64,000 nucleotides of DNA from CALODL01 sp942492115. Its GTDB lineage: Bacteria; Planctomycetota; Phycisphaerae; UBA1845; CAIVHJ01. The notes under the pieces were generated by a model. The model was given only the letters and a program-made list of their open reading frames with translations. It did no database searches and was not told where the DNA came from. This document shows positions 17,806-27,186 of this stretch, piece after piece. Location: positions 124,001 to 188,000 of the forward strand of contig CALODL010000011.1 in NCBI GenBank assembly GCA_942492115.1, written 5' to 3'. Both the position numbers and the translations under genes were made by a program. The number at the start of each line of letters is the position of its first letter. The stretch's first letter is position 1.

Positions 17806-19694
17806 TTGAGTCAGTCGCTGAACTTCAAGTGATTTCCGCCCTGGGCTGGGCCGTCGTCCATTTCTTGTGGCAGGGTTGTGTCATTGTTGGTCTTACCGGG
17901 CTCGCGTTGGCCTGCCTGAGAAAACATGGCGCCCAAGCACGCTACCTCGTCGGATGTGCTGGTTTGGGGTGTGCTGCCATGACCTTCGTGCTGACCTGGG
18001 TGCTGGGCTCCGTCGAGCGCGGGGTGGTGGCGCCGTCCACAGCCCAGTGGGCCACCGCGGCGCCACAGGGTGTGCTGAGCGCGCTGGTTCCATTGTTGGC
18101 GTGGTTATGGTGCATCGGCGTGGTCATGCTGTCGATGCGCTGCGCGCTGCAGTGGAAGTCCGCACGACGGATCAAGGGGGCGGCGGAGTCCGACGTGGCG
18201 CCCAGCGTATGGAGTACATTCGAGTCATTACGCGCGCAACTGGGGGTTGGCCGCCGCGTGCAGCTTCTGCGTTCGCGCCTGGCCGAGGTTCCGATGGTCA
18301 TCGGCTGGTTGTCGCCGGTGGTCGTCGTCCCCGTCGCGGCCATGGCCCGGCTGGCCCCCGAGCAGCTCCGCGCCATCCTGGCGCATGAATTGGCACACAT
18401 TCGCCGGTTCGACGATTTGATCAACGGGGTTCAGACGGTCATCGAGATCGTTCTGTTCTTTCATCCGGCCGTGTGGTGGCTGTCGGGTTCCATACGCAGC
18501 ACACGTGAGGAGTGCTGTGATGATCTGGCGGTCTGCTCCGTCGGGAATCCAGTGGTCTATGCACGGGCCCTATCGCGCCTGGAGGGGCTTCGTGCCGAAC
18601 TCCGGGAGATCGCCGTGGCTGCAAATGGAGGACGTCTCATGCAACGCATCGAACACATCGTGGGTGTACGGGGAACCATCAGACCGGATCGCGCCATATC
18701 GCAGGTGACCACGTGTCTGGCCATTGGGTTGGCGTTGGCGGCGGTCGGTATCGTGCATGCCGCGATTCGCGACGAAGCCAGGACATTGCTTCCACCGGGC
18801 GCCCAGCTGCTCCAGGAGGCCGTGGATGCGGGGGAGATGACCGTGGAAGAGGCCCGTGAAGTGTACTTCGGCGAGGTCTTTCCAGGATCACCGCTGGCGG
18901 TCCAGATGCAGGCTGCTCTGAGCGAGATCGAGCAGGAGTTGGATGAGCTGATTGCCCGGGGCCAGCTGGCGGAAACGGACGCCGAAGCCAAACTCGCTGC
19001 CGTGCGTCGCCAGAATGAGCGGCATGCCGAAATATCCTTCGCCATGGCTGTCCGAGGCCTGTCCAAATCGGAGGCGTACCTCGAGGTGTCCGAAGCAGAA
19101 ATTGAAGCTGCGGTCGAAGCGGGCGAACTGGATGAGGAGGCCGCGGCACGCCGACGGGCGCAATTGCGTCGTCATGTCGAGATGAAAGCCAGCATGCGCG
19201 CGCGGTTGGACACGGTTGCTGCGAAGCTTGACGAAGAGGTTGCCGGCGGCAATCTGACCGTCGAAGAAGCCCGGATCAAGCTTGCCGAGCTCGAGGGAGG
19301 TCTGGCGGTCAAGATGAAGCTCCACCACATCGAGCAGGAGATCAAGGCGGCTGTCGACGCGGGTGAGCTGACGGAGGAGGAGGCGCTGGACAAACTCAAG
19401 GCGGTGGAGCTCGAGTTGTTCGAGCACGACCGGCAGCGCAAGTGGAACGAGGTGGCTCAGCGCATCGAGGAGGCCGTCGAGCGTGGTGAACTCACGCGTG
19501 ATGAGGCCGACAGGAAGTACGTTGAGATGAGGGCGCGCAAGACTCGGATGCGATCCAGAGTCCATCTCGAGGCGCTGAAGAGCAAGATCGAGGCCGCTGT
19601 GGCGCAGGGGCATCTGACCCGCGAGGAAGCAGACTTCAAGTACCGGCAGATTGAAGAGAGCATCGAGCGTGCTCAGAGCGAGGCGGGCCGCTAG
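17802..19694 (+). CDS. BlaR1-like M56 membrane metalloprotease with seven helical-hairpin repeats
   Basis: A 630-residue integral membrane protease. Transmembrane helices lie at about 12-39, 53-70, 92-112 and 304-321. The zinc motif is HELAH at 195-199, followed by the third ligand region EECCDDLAV (~237-244), so the gluzincin site is complete. It is expected to cleave the BlaI partner in response to a signal. The usual C-terminal penicillin-binding sensor is absent. Instead, residues 338-616 hold seven copies of an AAVxxGxLTxEEAxxK helical hairpin spaced about 40 residues apart. The signal is therefore probably not a beta-lactam; protein-protein interaction or envelope stress are alternatives. 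Confidence 0.9.
   Translation: MIESVAELQVISALGWAVVHFLWQGCVIVGLTGLALACLRKHGAQARYLVGCAGLGCAAMTFVLTWVLGSVERGVVAPSTAQWATAAPQGVLSALVPLLAWLWCIGVVMLSMRCALQWKSARRIKGAAESDVAPSVWSTFESLRAQLGVGRRVQLLRSRLAEVPMVIGWLSPVVVVPVAAMARLAPEQLRAILAHELAHIRRFDDLINGVQTVIEIVLFFHPAVWWLSGSIRSTREECCDDLAVCSVGNPVVYARALSRLEGLRAELREIAVAANGGRLMQRIEHIVGVRGTIRPDRAISQVTTCLAIGLALAAVGIVHAAIRDEARTLLPPGAQLLQEAVDAGEMTVEEAREVYFGEVFPGSPLAVQMQAALSEIEQELDELIARGQLAETDAEAKLAAVRRQNERHAEISFAMAVRGLSKSEAYLEVSEAEIEAAVEAGELDEEAAARRRAQLRRHVEMKASMRARLDTVAAKLDEEVAGGNLTVEEARIKLAELEGGLAVKMKLHHIEQEIKAAVDAGELTEEEALDKLKAVELELFEHDRQRKWNEVAQRIEEAVERGELTRDEADRKYVEMRARKTRMRSRVHLEALKSKIEAAVAQGHLTREEADFKYRQIEESIERAQSEAGR
18813..19649 (+). repeat. Seven coding repeats in the M56 sensor region
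   Basis: Repeat cores begin at residues of about 338, 383, 434, 476, 514, 555 and 596 of the M56 protein, with forms such as AVDAGELTEEEALDKL, AVERGELTRDEADRKY and AVAQGHLTREEADFKY. The last four are the most alike and evenly spaced (38-42 residues), suggesting recent internal duplication. Confidence 0.8.
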
Positions 19695-19766
19695 GACCGT
19701 TGGCGGTTGGCCAGGTACGCGACCCGTGCTGCCGGTTGTGATCGACGGCGCAGTGGGAGTGACAGG

Positions 19767-20183
19767 ATGAATCCCTCGGCCGATGTGCCGTCGCCAATGG
19801 ACACGCACCGTTGCGGTACCGTGCAGATCGATCTGCCGAGCGACTGTCCTCTGGTCGAGCAGGCCGAGGAGACCTGCGCACTGCTGAACATCCCCGAGGC
19901 CGCCGTTCTCCAGCGAACGTGGCGTTGGCGCGGGCCGACCAGCCAGTTCTATCTCGAGGCCTGGACTGGTGGTGTCCCGCGGCCAGGAGAATCTGTCATG
20001 ATCTTGGCAGAATGGGGTGTGGGTGCGGGTGAGCTTGCCGTCAGGATCGCGCGCTGTCGATCCGACAGTCCGGATGGGCCGACACACCACATGTGGTTCC
20101 AGCAAGCCGATTGCACGTACCACCTCACGTTGACAGGGGTGGAAGATTCACACGCAACCCGCATCGCACAGTCGATCCGTTAG
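19767..20183 (+). CDS. Hypothetical protein downstream of the M56 gene
   Basis: A 138-residue predicted soluble protein. ATG 19767 (MNPSADVPSP) follows GGGAG at a workable distance; ATG 19797 (MDTHRCGTVQ) is an alternative. It contains several tryptophans and cysteines (RTWRWRGPTSQFYLEAW, ARCRSDSPDG), and I do not recognise it. It lies 72 bases after the protease gene on the same strand and could be part of the regulated unit. A longer antisense frame covers the same DNA, but it follows the codon mirror of the M56 gene and is rejected. Confidence 0.5.
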   Translation: MNPSADVPSPMDTHRCGTVQIDLPSDCPLVEQAEETCALLNIPEAAVLQRTWRWRGPTSQFYLEAWTGGVPRPGESVMILAEWGVGAGELAVRIARCRSDSPDGPTHHMWFQQADCTYHLTLTGVEDSHATRIAQSIR

Positions 20184-20206
20184 CGGCCTCTGCGTACTTT
20201 AGACCC

Positions 20207-22420
20207 CTAGCGGGCCGCAAGCATGTGGTTCGTCAGCGTGGCCAATTCTGACGCGTTGAAGGGTTTGGGCAACAGCGCGGTTTGGGGATCAAGACGATTC
20301 TCGAGGACGACCGACGGATCGCCGGTGATCAGGATTACCGGGCAGCGCGCGTCGCGCTTCCGAATGTCGTCCAGGCAGTCCAAGCCGCTCCGTTTCGGCA
20401 GATCGATGTCCAGGATGACTGCATCGATGTGCTCCTTCTCGGCGTTGTACAGAATCAGCGCGCTCGCACCGTCGGAGGCGCGGACTATTTCGTAACCTGC
20501 TTCCTGCATGCTCTCCTGAATCAGTTCGCCGACCGTTGCATTGTCCTCGGCCAGCAGCACGCAACGGCCAGCCCCGCACAGCCCAGGGTTCGGCGGGGCA
20601 GCGCGGCGCTCCGGTTGGACGGCTCCGATGCGCGGGAACATGATGGTGAAGGTCGAGCCGTGTCCTACCTCGGACCGGATCGTGATTGTTCCCTGGTGAT
20701 CGCGGACGATACCATGCACCACCGACAGGCCCAACCCGGTGCCCGCCGTCCGCGTCTTGGTCGTGTAAAAGGGCTCGAAGATACGGGACTGTTCATTGGA
20801 ATCCATGCCCCGGCCGGTATCGGTCACGATCAGGCTGACGAACGAACCGTGCGGATCCGTGGGGTGGGCCAGTTCCCCCCAATCATCGTCGATGGTCGGT
20901 CGGACAGCGAAGTTCAGCCGTCCGCCCTCCGGCATGGCGTCGCGCGCGTTGAGCGCCAGATTCAGGACGATCTGGCGCAGCTGAGTGCTGTCGCCGAGGA
21001 TCCACGACGGTGTCGCATCATCGACCTCGACCTGCACGTCGATGAGGGCAGGGAACATCTTGCGCAGGATTCGACAGACATCGGTAATCAACGCCTGCAG
21101 TTCGATGGGTTGTCGATCGCCTGCCGAGTGGTGCACGGAAGTCAACAGGGACCGGGTGACGTGTTCTGCGTCTCGTGCCGCTTGCGCGATCAGGTGTACT
21201 GCCTCGAGTAGCGCAGTATCGCCGTGCGCCTGCTGGCGCACGCGCTCGACACCTGCCCCGATGATCAACAACAGATTGTTGAACTCGTGGGCCACACCGC
21301 TGGCCAGCTCACCTACGGCTTCCAGTTTCTGAGCATGGCGAAGTTGCTTTTCCAGTGCGGCTTGCGCGGCCTCGGCGCGCTTGCGCGGGCGAACATCCCG
21401 TGCGTACGCGCAGTGATGGGCGCGTCCGCCAAACTCGAAGTAGTTGGCCACGATTTCTACGGGGACCTCGCTGCCATCCTTGAGCCGGAACGAAGTTTCG
21501 ATCGTCATTCCGCCAGAGCGTCTGACCTCCGCCGACGTGTTCGGCCAGTCTTCCACCGAGATGCCCGTGTCGATGTCCGGTACGGAGAGTTGGAGCAATT
21601 CGGCCCGGCTGTACTGCAGGAGTCGACAAGCCGCCTGGTTGACATAGAGAAACTCGCCATCCGGCCCCACCCAGAATGCTGCTTCCATCGAGTGTTCGAT
21701 GGCAAACTGGGTCAGACGCAGAGTGTGTTCCGCCTCCTTGCGCTCGGTGATTTCTTGTTCCAATCGGCGGTTGGCAGTTTGCAGGTCGGTGGTCCGCTGG
21801 TGCACGCGTGACTCGAGTTCATCGTGCGCCTGACGCAACAGGGCGTCATTCTGTTTGCGTTCGATCGCGATTCCGGCCAGGTTGGCGGCGTTCTCGATGA
21901 GTCGCAGGTCGCTCGCCGCGGGGGCACGGCAGGTTCTGTAATACATGGCGAACGTGCCCAGGACGTCACCTGCGGTCGAGAAGATCGGTTGCGACCAGCA
22001 GGCCCGCAGCTCGTGGGCAAGCGCCAGGTCACTGTAGTCGCGCCACCGCGGGTCAACTGAAATATCCGCGGAGACGATACACTCGCCACGATGGGCCGCG
22101 GTACCGCAGGAACCGACATCCTGACCAATGAGGACGCCGTCTATGGCCAGGCTGTAGGCTTTCGGCAAACTGGGGGCCGCCCCGTGGTGCAGCCGCTGCG
22201 TGTCCCTGTCCAGTACCAGGATCGAGCAGAGCACGCCAGGCACCTGTGTCTCGATGCCCCGGGCGATTTCGTTGAGCACCTCTGCGAGGTCTGCCCCGCG
22301 GGCCAGGCGTTCGAGCGCGGCGCTCTGGGCTCTTGGATCCAGCTCGTCCGGCAGCGGCAGATGATGTCCGGGGCCGGCGGTCTCGGGATGTGCGTGTCGC
22401 CGAGGTGTCATTCGAGTCAT
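20207..22420 (-). CDS. Hybrid sensor histidine kinase (GAF-PAS-HisKA-HATPase-REC)
   Basis: A 737-residue cytoplasmic hybrid kinase with no membrane segment. Order: GAF (~50-200, DVGSCGTAAHRGECIVSADI), coiled linker, PAS (~235-345, FWVGPDGEFLYVNQAACRLL), HisKA with phospho-acceptor His in GVAHEFNNLL, HATPase (NLALNARDAM, DTGRGMD, GTGLGLSVVHGI), and a C-terminal receiver (VLLAEDNATVGELI) with phosphorylatable Asp in VILDIDLP. The NtrB-like HEFNNLL box and attached receiver fit a soluble sensor passing phosphate internally. I chose ATG 22420 (MTRMTPRRH); the frame extends to a TTG at 22474 without support. It converges with the 19767 gene, 23 bases apart. The signal is unknown. Confidence 0.9.
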   Translation of the reverse strand: MTRMTPRRHAHPETAGPGHHLPLPDELDPRAQSAALERLARGADLAEVLNEIARGIETQVPGVLCSILVLDRDTQRLHHGAAPSLPKAYSLAIDGVLIGQDVGSCGTAAHRGECIVSADISVDPRWRDYSDLALAHELRACWSQPIFSTAGDVLGTFAMYYRTCRAPAASDLRLIENAANLAGIAIERKQNDALLRQAHDELESRVHQRTTDLQTANRRLEQEITERKEAEHTLRLTQFAIEHSMEAAFWVGPDGEFLYVNQAACRLLQYSRAELLQLSVPDIDTGISVEDWPNTSAEVRRSGGMTIETSFRLKDGSEVPVEIVANYFEFGGRAHHCAYARDVRPRKRAEAAQAALEKQLRHAQKLEAVGELASGVAHEFNNLLLIIGAGVERVRQQAHGDTALLEAVHLIAQAARDAEHVTRSLLTSVHHSAGDRQPIELQALITDVCRILRKMFPALIDVQVEVDDATPSWILGDSTQLRQIVLNLALNARDAMPEGGRLNFAVRPTIDDDWGELAHPTDPHGSFVSLIVTDTGRGMDSNEQSRIFEPFYTTKTRTAGTGLGLSVVHGIVRDHQGTITIRSEVGHGSTFTIMFPRIGAVQPERRAAPPNPGLCGAGRCVLLAEDNATVGELIQESMQEAGYEIVRASDGASALILYNAEKEHIDAVILDIDLPKRSGLDCLDDIRKRDARCPVILITGDPSVVLENRLDPQTALLPKPFNASELATLTNHMLAAR

Positions 22421-22900
22421 CCCCAATGAACCACATTGAATCCTACGACGACGGGCATTGACGAACAAGCTCAATCGTCGCCCGGCGCGCTGGCGTGAAC
22501 GTTGGGCAGCTGGCGGTCGTCATCAAAGGTCGTCAATCGTCTGCATCGTGATGAGTGGCACAAGAACGGCAGAACCCTGCAGCGCCAGGGATGGTCCACA
22601 CATCGCGTGAACAAACAGCGCCACCGTGCCGGCGCGGTGGGGCCGGCCGTGTCGATCAGCCTTTTCGATTACGCGTTGTCTCCATCACAGCGCTTCAACG
22701 CGTGGCCCGTCGACAGCCATGCCGTCGGGAACGCTGATTCTGGAGTACACCGCTGATCGTATGACGCAGTGCCCACCCTGACGGAGCCGGGTGTCACTCG
22801 AGGTCCGGCGCGGCGCACACGCAATAGAAAGTATTGCGGAATTGATCACCATACGAGCCGATGAGTCTTGTGGCTGCCGTCTTGACCGGGAGGAGAGCGC
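22421..22900. other. Intergenic region between divergent genes, nothing recognised
   Basis: This 480-base gap holds the promoters of the hybrid kinase (minus) and the ankyrin protein (plus). A weak CCACCG/CGGTGG stem is present near 22622, with no T-run. I see no coding or RNA gene. Confidence 0.35.
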
Positions 22901-24121
22901 ATGGCACAAGAATCGTCAATCAGCATCATCGACCACGAGGATGGTGTCGGTCGTCTGTGTACCGCGCTAAACAGTGGTGGCGCAAAGGCCATTGAACTCG
23001 CCCGCACGCATGTTGACGCGTGTGCACAGGCGTCGGACGACGACATTCGGGCAGCATACTTTACGATCGATGATGCGGCGACGGCCTATGCCCGCATGCA
23101 CGGCTTTGACAGCTGGGCCGCGCTTCGCCTGGATGCACATCGGGCGGTGTACGGCACGGCGACCACGTCATACGATCGGGCAGTCGAAGCGGTGCTCGGT
23201 GGTTGTCCGGATGATCTGGCCGCGGTAATTGAAGCCTCTCCCGAGGCGCTCCAGTCGACGCCCTCCGGACGTGACCCATTGCTCCTGGTTGCGGTCGGCG
23301 CCCGTGAACCTGCTGCAGTTCGGGTGTTGCTCGCTGCCGGGGCCGATGTCCACGCCCCTGCCCACTGCGGATGCACTCCGATACACCGGGCGGCCTACGG
23401 TCATCCACCCGAACGCAACCCCGGATTGCAAGCGCGTCAGGCGACGATCCTTGAGTTCCTCCTTGCGGCTGGGGCGCGACTCGATGGTTGCAGTCACGGT
23501 CAGGGCGGCATCCCCCTGGCCATGGCCTTGTTCTGGGGTCATCAACCACAGGCCCGCATCATGGCGTGTCACGACCTGCCGGCCCTCAATCTGAGACTGG
23601 CTGCTGGGCTGGGGCGGATGGACGTGCTCGAGCAATTCTGTTCCGCCGATACACTGGCGCCCGCGGCCGGCACCGGCCGCGCGTTCTACCGACCTCACGA
23701 CGGTTTCCCCGAATGGCAGCCCTCGGACGATCGTCAGGAGATTCTCGACGAGGCCCTGTCCTACGCTGCCCGCAATGGTCAGATCGAGGCGCTGGCACGC
23801 CTCCTCCACTACGGGGCGGACATTGACGGTCGCCCCTATTGCGGCACCGCCCTGCATCATGTGGCCCATAAGGGCCCATTCGACGTGGTGGTGTGGTTGG
23901 TCGAACAGGGGGCTGAGATCAACTCACCGCATGGCATGATCGCCGGCAGTACACCCCTGCATATCGCTGCGGCGGGGGGACACCTCGAGACCGTGGCGTA
24001 TCTCGTCGCCCACGGTGCCGATCCCAGGTTGTGTGATCAAGCGTTCGATTGCCCGCCCATCGGTTACGCGGAATGGGCCGGCATGGAGGACGTGGTCGAC
24101 TATCTGCTGTCTCTCTCCTGA
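22901..24121 (+). CDS. Ankyrin-repeat protein
   Basis: A 406-residue cytoplasmic protein. The ATG is preceded by an excellent GGGAGGAG. Ankyrin units are clear at ~110-215 (DPLLLVAVGAREPAAVRVLL, then AGADVHAPAHCGCTPIHRAA) and ~285-400 (EALARLLHYGADIDGRPYCG and TPLHIAAAGGHLETVAYLVA). The N-terminal ~100 residues are helical with no recognised domain, and the segment ARMHGFDSWAALRLD resembles a lead-in seen in other bacterial ankyrin proteins. It probably mediates protein-protein contact; no enzymatic motif is visible. It stands alone ahead of the kinase gene. Confidence 0.88.
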   Translation: MAQESSISIIDHEDGVGRLCTALNSGGAKAIELARTHVDACAQASDDDIRAAYFTIDDAATAYARMHGFDSWAALRLDAHRAVYGTATTSYDRAVEAVLGGCPDDLAAVIEASPEALQSTPSGRDPLLLVAVGAREPAAVRVLLAAGADVHAPAHCGCTPIHRAAYGHPPERNPGLQARQATILEFLLAAGARLDGCSHGQGGIPLAMALFWGHQPQARIMACHDLPALNLRLAAGLGRMDVLEQFCSADTLAPAAGTGRAFYRPHDGFPEWQPSDDRQEILDEALSYAARNGQIEALARLLHYGADIDGRPYCGTALHHVAHKGPFDVVVWLVEQGAEINSPHGMIAGSTPLHIAAAGGHLETVAYLVAHGADPRLCDQAFDCPPIGYAEWAGMEDVVDYLLSLS

Positions 24122-24411
24122 TCTGCCCCCGTGGTCCTTGATTGCTCATGGGCGGCCCTCCGGCCGGGGTACCGATGTCACACTGCTGGCTGGGTGATCG
24201 AACCGGGGCGGAGCGCGGACGTGTTCCGCACGGGCCCCGCGAGTGGAGTCCGGGCCGACACAACGTGGGCGCAGCGGCCGTCTTCCTGACGTAGATATGG
24301 ATGGCGGCTCTGTGGTGTTCATCCAAAGGGATGAGACTGCCCTTACGAATCGGTCCCATGGTACCATTGTTACGGTTGTTTCTCGAACATGGAATTGACA
24401 GGAGTCGTACA

Positions 24412-27186
24412 GTGACCTTGGCGGCAGACACGGAGCTTGGCTCATACCGTATCGAAGCGCTCATTGGCCAGGGCGGGATGGGGCAGGTGTACCTGGCCCG
24501 GGACACGGCGTTGGATCGGCCAGTCGCAATCAAAGTGCTTCCGGAATCCTTCGCCTCCAATCCGGAGCGCGTAGCGCGGTTCGAGCGCGAGGCCAGGCTC
24601 CTGGCCACGCTGTCACATCAGAACATCGGTGGGATCTACGGGCTCGAAGAGGCGGATGGCATGCGCTATCTCGTCCTCGAACTGGTCGAGGGGCGGACGC
24701 TCAAGGACCACCTCGCCTCGGGGCCTTGCCCTGTTGAGGAAACCTTGCGCCTGTGCCGCCAAGTCGCGGACGCTCTCGCTGCAGCACATGACAAGGGCGT
24801 CATTCATCGTGATCTCAAACCCGGCAACATCATGATCACCCACGACGACACCGTCAAAGTGCTCGACTTCGGAATTGCCAAGGCCCTGGACCCGACCGGC
24901 AGTGCCACGAGCCTGGCCGAAGGGCGCACCTGGTCGGTCGACCACCAAACGGCCGCGGGCACCATGGTCGGCACGCCGGCGTACATGAGTCCCGAGCAGG
25001 CCCGCGGCAAGACGATCGACAAGCGGTCAGACATCTGGTCGTTCGGATGCGTGTTGTACGAATGCTTGACGGGCGAATTAACGTTCGGAGCGGAAACGGT
25101 GACCGATACGCTGGCGCGGATCCTCGAGCGAGAACCGGACTTCACGCGCGTGCCCATGGCGACCCCGCCGACCATTCAAACGCTCCTCCGCCGTTGTCTG
25201 CAAAAGGACCGCAAGAAGCGGTTGCACGATATCGCTGATGCCCGGGTTCAGATCGACGAAGCCATTGCCGACCCGCAGGGTTCCACCCTCGGATTGTCGG
25301 GTGCATACATGGCTGTAGACCACAAGGAATCCCGCTCGTCGAAGGCCCCCTGGATCGTCGCAGCCGTGTTTGCGGTGGTCGCGGTCGCGACGTGGGCGTG
25401 GCCTCGGACCGCGCGGCACGTGCAAACGCCTGTCAGCGAACCGCTGCGGCTCGCGTGGTTGACTCCGGACGTGGACGTAGAGTGGGACAAGGGTAATTGG
25501 GACCTGGCACCGCATGGAGCGCGGCTCGTGTACGTGGCCCGCCCGATCGCGGCGCCCGACACGGAGAAGCCGGTTCAGCGGCTGTACATACGTGACGGCA
25601 GCACATTCGAGTCCGTAGCGATTCCTGACACCGCAGGGGCATCCAAGCCGGCGTTCTCGCCAAGCGGTCAGTGGATTGCGTTCATGACCCAGGACAAAAC
25701 GACCGGGCGCGTGACGCTCAAGCGGGTCGCGCTCGATGGGTCACCGCCCATTTCCGTCTTCGACGCGACCGACCGTATGATCGAGGGCTACGTATGGCTG
25801 TCTGAAGACGCCTTGATGGTTTCAGAGAATGGGCCGGCCGGTCACAAGTCGATCATCGCGGTGGAATCCGGCCGAGCGGACAAAGTTGAATTCGACACCT
25901 CCAGCCTCGGCGAGTTCGTCAACTATGAGATCACTGATGTCCTGCCGGGCGGCACGCACGCGCTCGGCAATACCTGGCGCGTGCTGGGTTCGCGCGTGCA
26001 GGTCACGGCGTTCATCGTCGATCTGGACAACTGGGCGTGCAGGAAGCTGCTCGATGACGCCGGAGTGCCACGCTATGCCGCCAGCGGTCATCTGGTGTTC
26101 GCGCGTGAGCGCAACCTGATGGCCGCGCCGTTCGATGCGTCGTCGGGGCAAGTCACCGGTCGAGTGCTGTCGTTGATTTCAGGCGTCGGGAGATTCGATC
26201 TGTCGAGCACGGGTGAGCTGGTCTATTATCCCGTCCTCGGGCGAGAAAACGCCCGTCGTCTGATGCGCGTCGACCCAGTCGCGGGCGCCACCCCCATGTC
26301 TGCGGTCCGGCGGCCCTTCCAATACAAAACCGTCGCATCACCGGACGGCCGGTGGTTGGCCCTGGTGACGTTCGATTTCGAGACCATGCTACCCCGCATC
26401 TGGATTCACGAGATCGACAGCGGTCTGATGCGTCCGCTCACGCCCTCCGACCAGGTCAGCCTGGCGCCGGTTTTCTCGAATGACGGAGAGCAGGTGGCAT
26501 TCATGAAATGGGATCCCGCAACCCCGGGCATTGCCATCATGCCGACGAGCGGTGTTCAAGATCCGCGCACGGTGTGCAGCTTCGAGCTGGGGTCGGGATG
26601 GATCAACGTCAATGCCTGGCTCCCGGACGATAGCGGTATCTTGGCCACGCAGTTCAGCAATCACAACAACGACAGCAATATTGTCAGAATTGACATCGAG
26701 AGCGGCGCGATCTCACCGGTGCTGGCTTCCACGGCGCGCGAGCTCGATGCCCGCCTGTCCCCCGATGGGCGCTGGCTGATCTATTCGTCCAACCGCACGG
26801 GCTTGTGGAGCGTCCTGCTGCGGTCGTACGATCCGGCCTCCGATGCCGTTGGGCCCGCTACGGAGATTACCTCGAAGTATGATTCGATCGTCGGATGGTC
26901 ACCGGATGGTACCCGGATCTACTATATCGACAATGACGAGCACCTCATCGCCGTGACCATTACGACCGATCCCGAGTTGGTGGTATCCGCGCCCGAGACG
27001 ATTCTCGATATCGAGCCTCTGCGCGCTGTTGACGGTAATATCACGCTGCTGAGAGACGGGGGGTTCGCCATGATTCAGAAGGGCGAGCAGGAGCTGGAAG
27101 CCCGGCACCTCAACATTGTGCTCAATTGGTACGACGACTTACGTCGCAAAGTACCCGCACAGGATCAGGCCGTTGCCGGACGCTGA
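24412..27186 (+). CDS. Ser/Thr protein kinase with transmembrane segment and extracellular TolB/WD40-like propeller
   Basis: A 924-residue receptor-like Hanks kinase. I chose GTG 24412 (VTLAADTELGSYRIEALIGQ) because AGGAG lies upstream and family members start here; the frame extends to 24301 without support. The kinase domain spans ~10-275: glycine loop GQGGMGQVYLA, Lys41, catalytic HRDLKPGN (Asp134), DFG 152-154 and GTPAYMSPEQARG. One transmembrane helix follows (APWIVAAVFAVVAVATWAW, ~310-330). The rest is a beta-propeller of TolB-like blades (SPDGRWLALVTFD, SNDGEQVAFMKWD, SPDGRWLIYSSNR, SPDGTRIYYIDND). The outside propeller probably senses a ligand. Its stop abuts the convergent sulfatase-like gene with no spacer. 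Confidence 0.93.
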   Translation: MTLAADTELGSYRIEALIGQGGMGQVYLARDTALDRPVAIKVLPESFASNPERVARFEREARLLATLSHQNIGGIYGLEEADGMRYLVLELVEGRTLKDHLASGPCPVEETLRLCRQVADALAAAHDKGVIHRDLKPGNIMITHDDTVKVLDFGIAKALDPTGSATSLAEGRTWSVDHQTAAGTMVGTPAYMSPEQARGKTIDKRSDIWSFGCVLYECLTGELTFGAETVTDTLARILEREPDFTRVPMATPPTIQTLLRRCLQKDRKKRLHDIADARVQIDEAIADPQGSTLGLSGAYMAVDHKESRSSKAPWIVAAVFAVVAVATWAWPRTARHVQTPVSEPLRLAWLTPDVDVEWDKGNWDLAPHGARLVYVARPIAAPDTEKPVQRLYIRDGSTFESVAIPDTAGASKPAFSPSGQWIAFMTQDKTTGRVTLKRVALDGSPPISVFDATDRMIEGYVWLSEDALMVSENGPAGHKSIIAVESGRADKVEFDTSSLGEFVNYEITDVLPGGTHALGNTWRVLGSRVQVTAFIVDLDNWACRKLLDDAGVPRYAASGHLVFARERNLMAAPFDASSGQVTGRVLSLISGVGRFDLSSTGELVYYPVLGRENARRLMRVDPVAGATPMSAVRRPFQYKTVASPDGRWLALVTFDFETMLPRIWIHEIDSGLMRPLTPSDQVSLAPVFSNDGEQVAFMKWDPATPGIAIMPTSGVQDPRTVCSFELGSGWINVNAWLPDDSGILATQFSNHNNDSNIVRIDIESGAISPVLASTARELDARLSPDGRWLIYSSNRTGLWSVLLRSYDPASDAVGPATEITSKYDSIVGWSPDGTRIYYIDNDEHLIAVTITTDPELVVSAPETILDIEPLRAVDGNITLLRDGGFAMIQKGEQELEARHLNIVLNWYDDLRRKVPAQDQAVAGR

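Noticed and set aside
18888..20123. 411-codon minus-strand open frame
   Set aside because: It mirrors the M56 protease and the downstream small gene; its repeats are only the antisense of the protease repeats.
24301..24411. Upstream extension of the receptor kinase to an ATG at 24301
   Set aside because: GTG 24412 has a good ribosome site and the family start TLAADTELGSY; the extension looks like untranslated leader.
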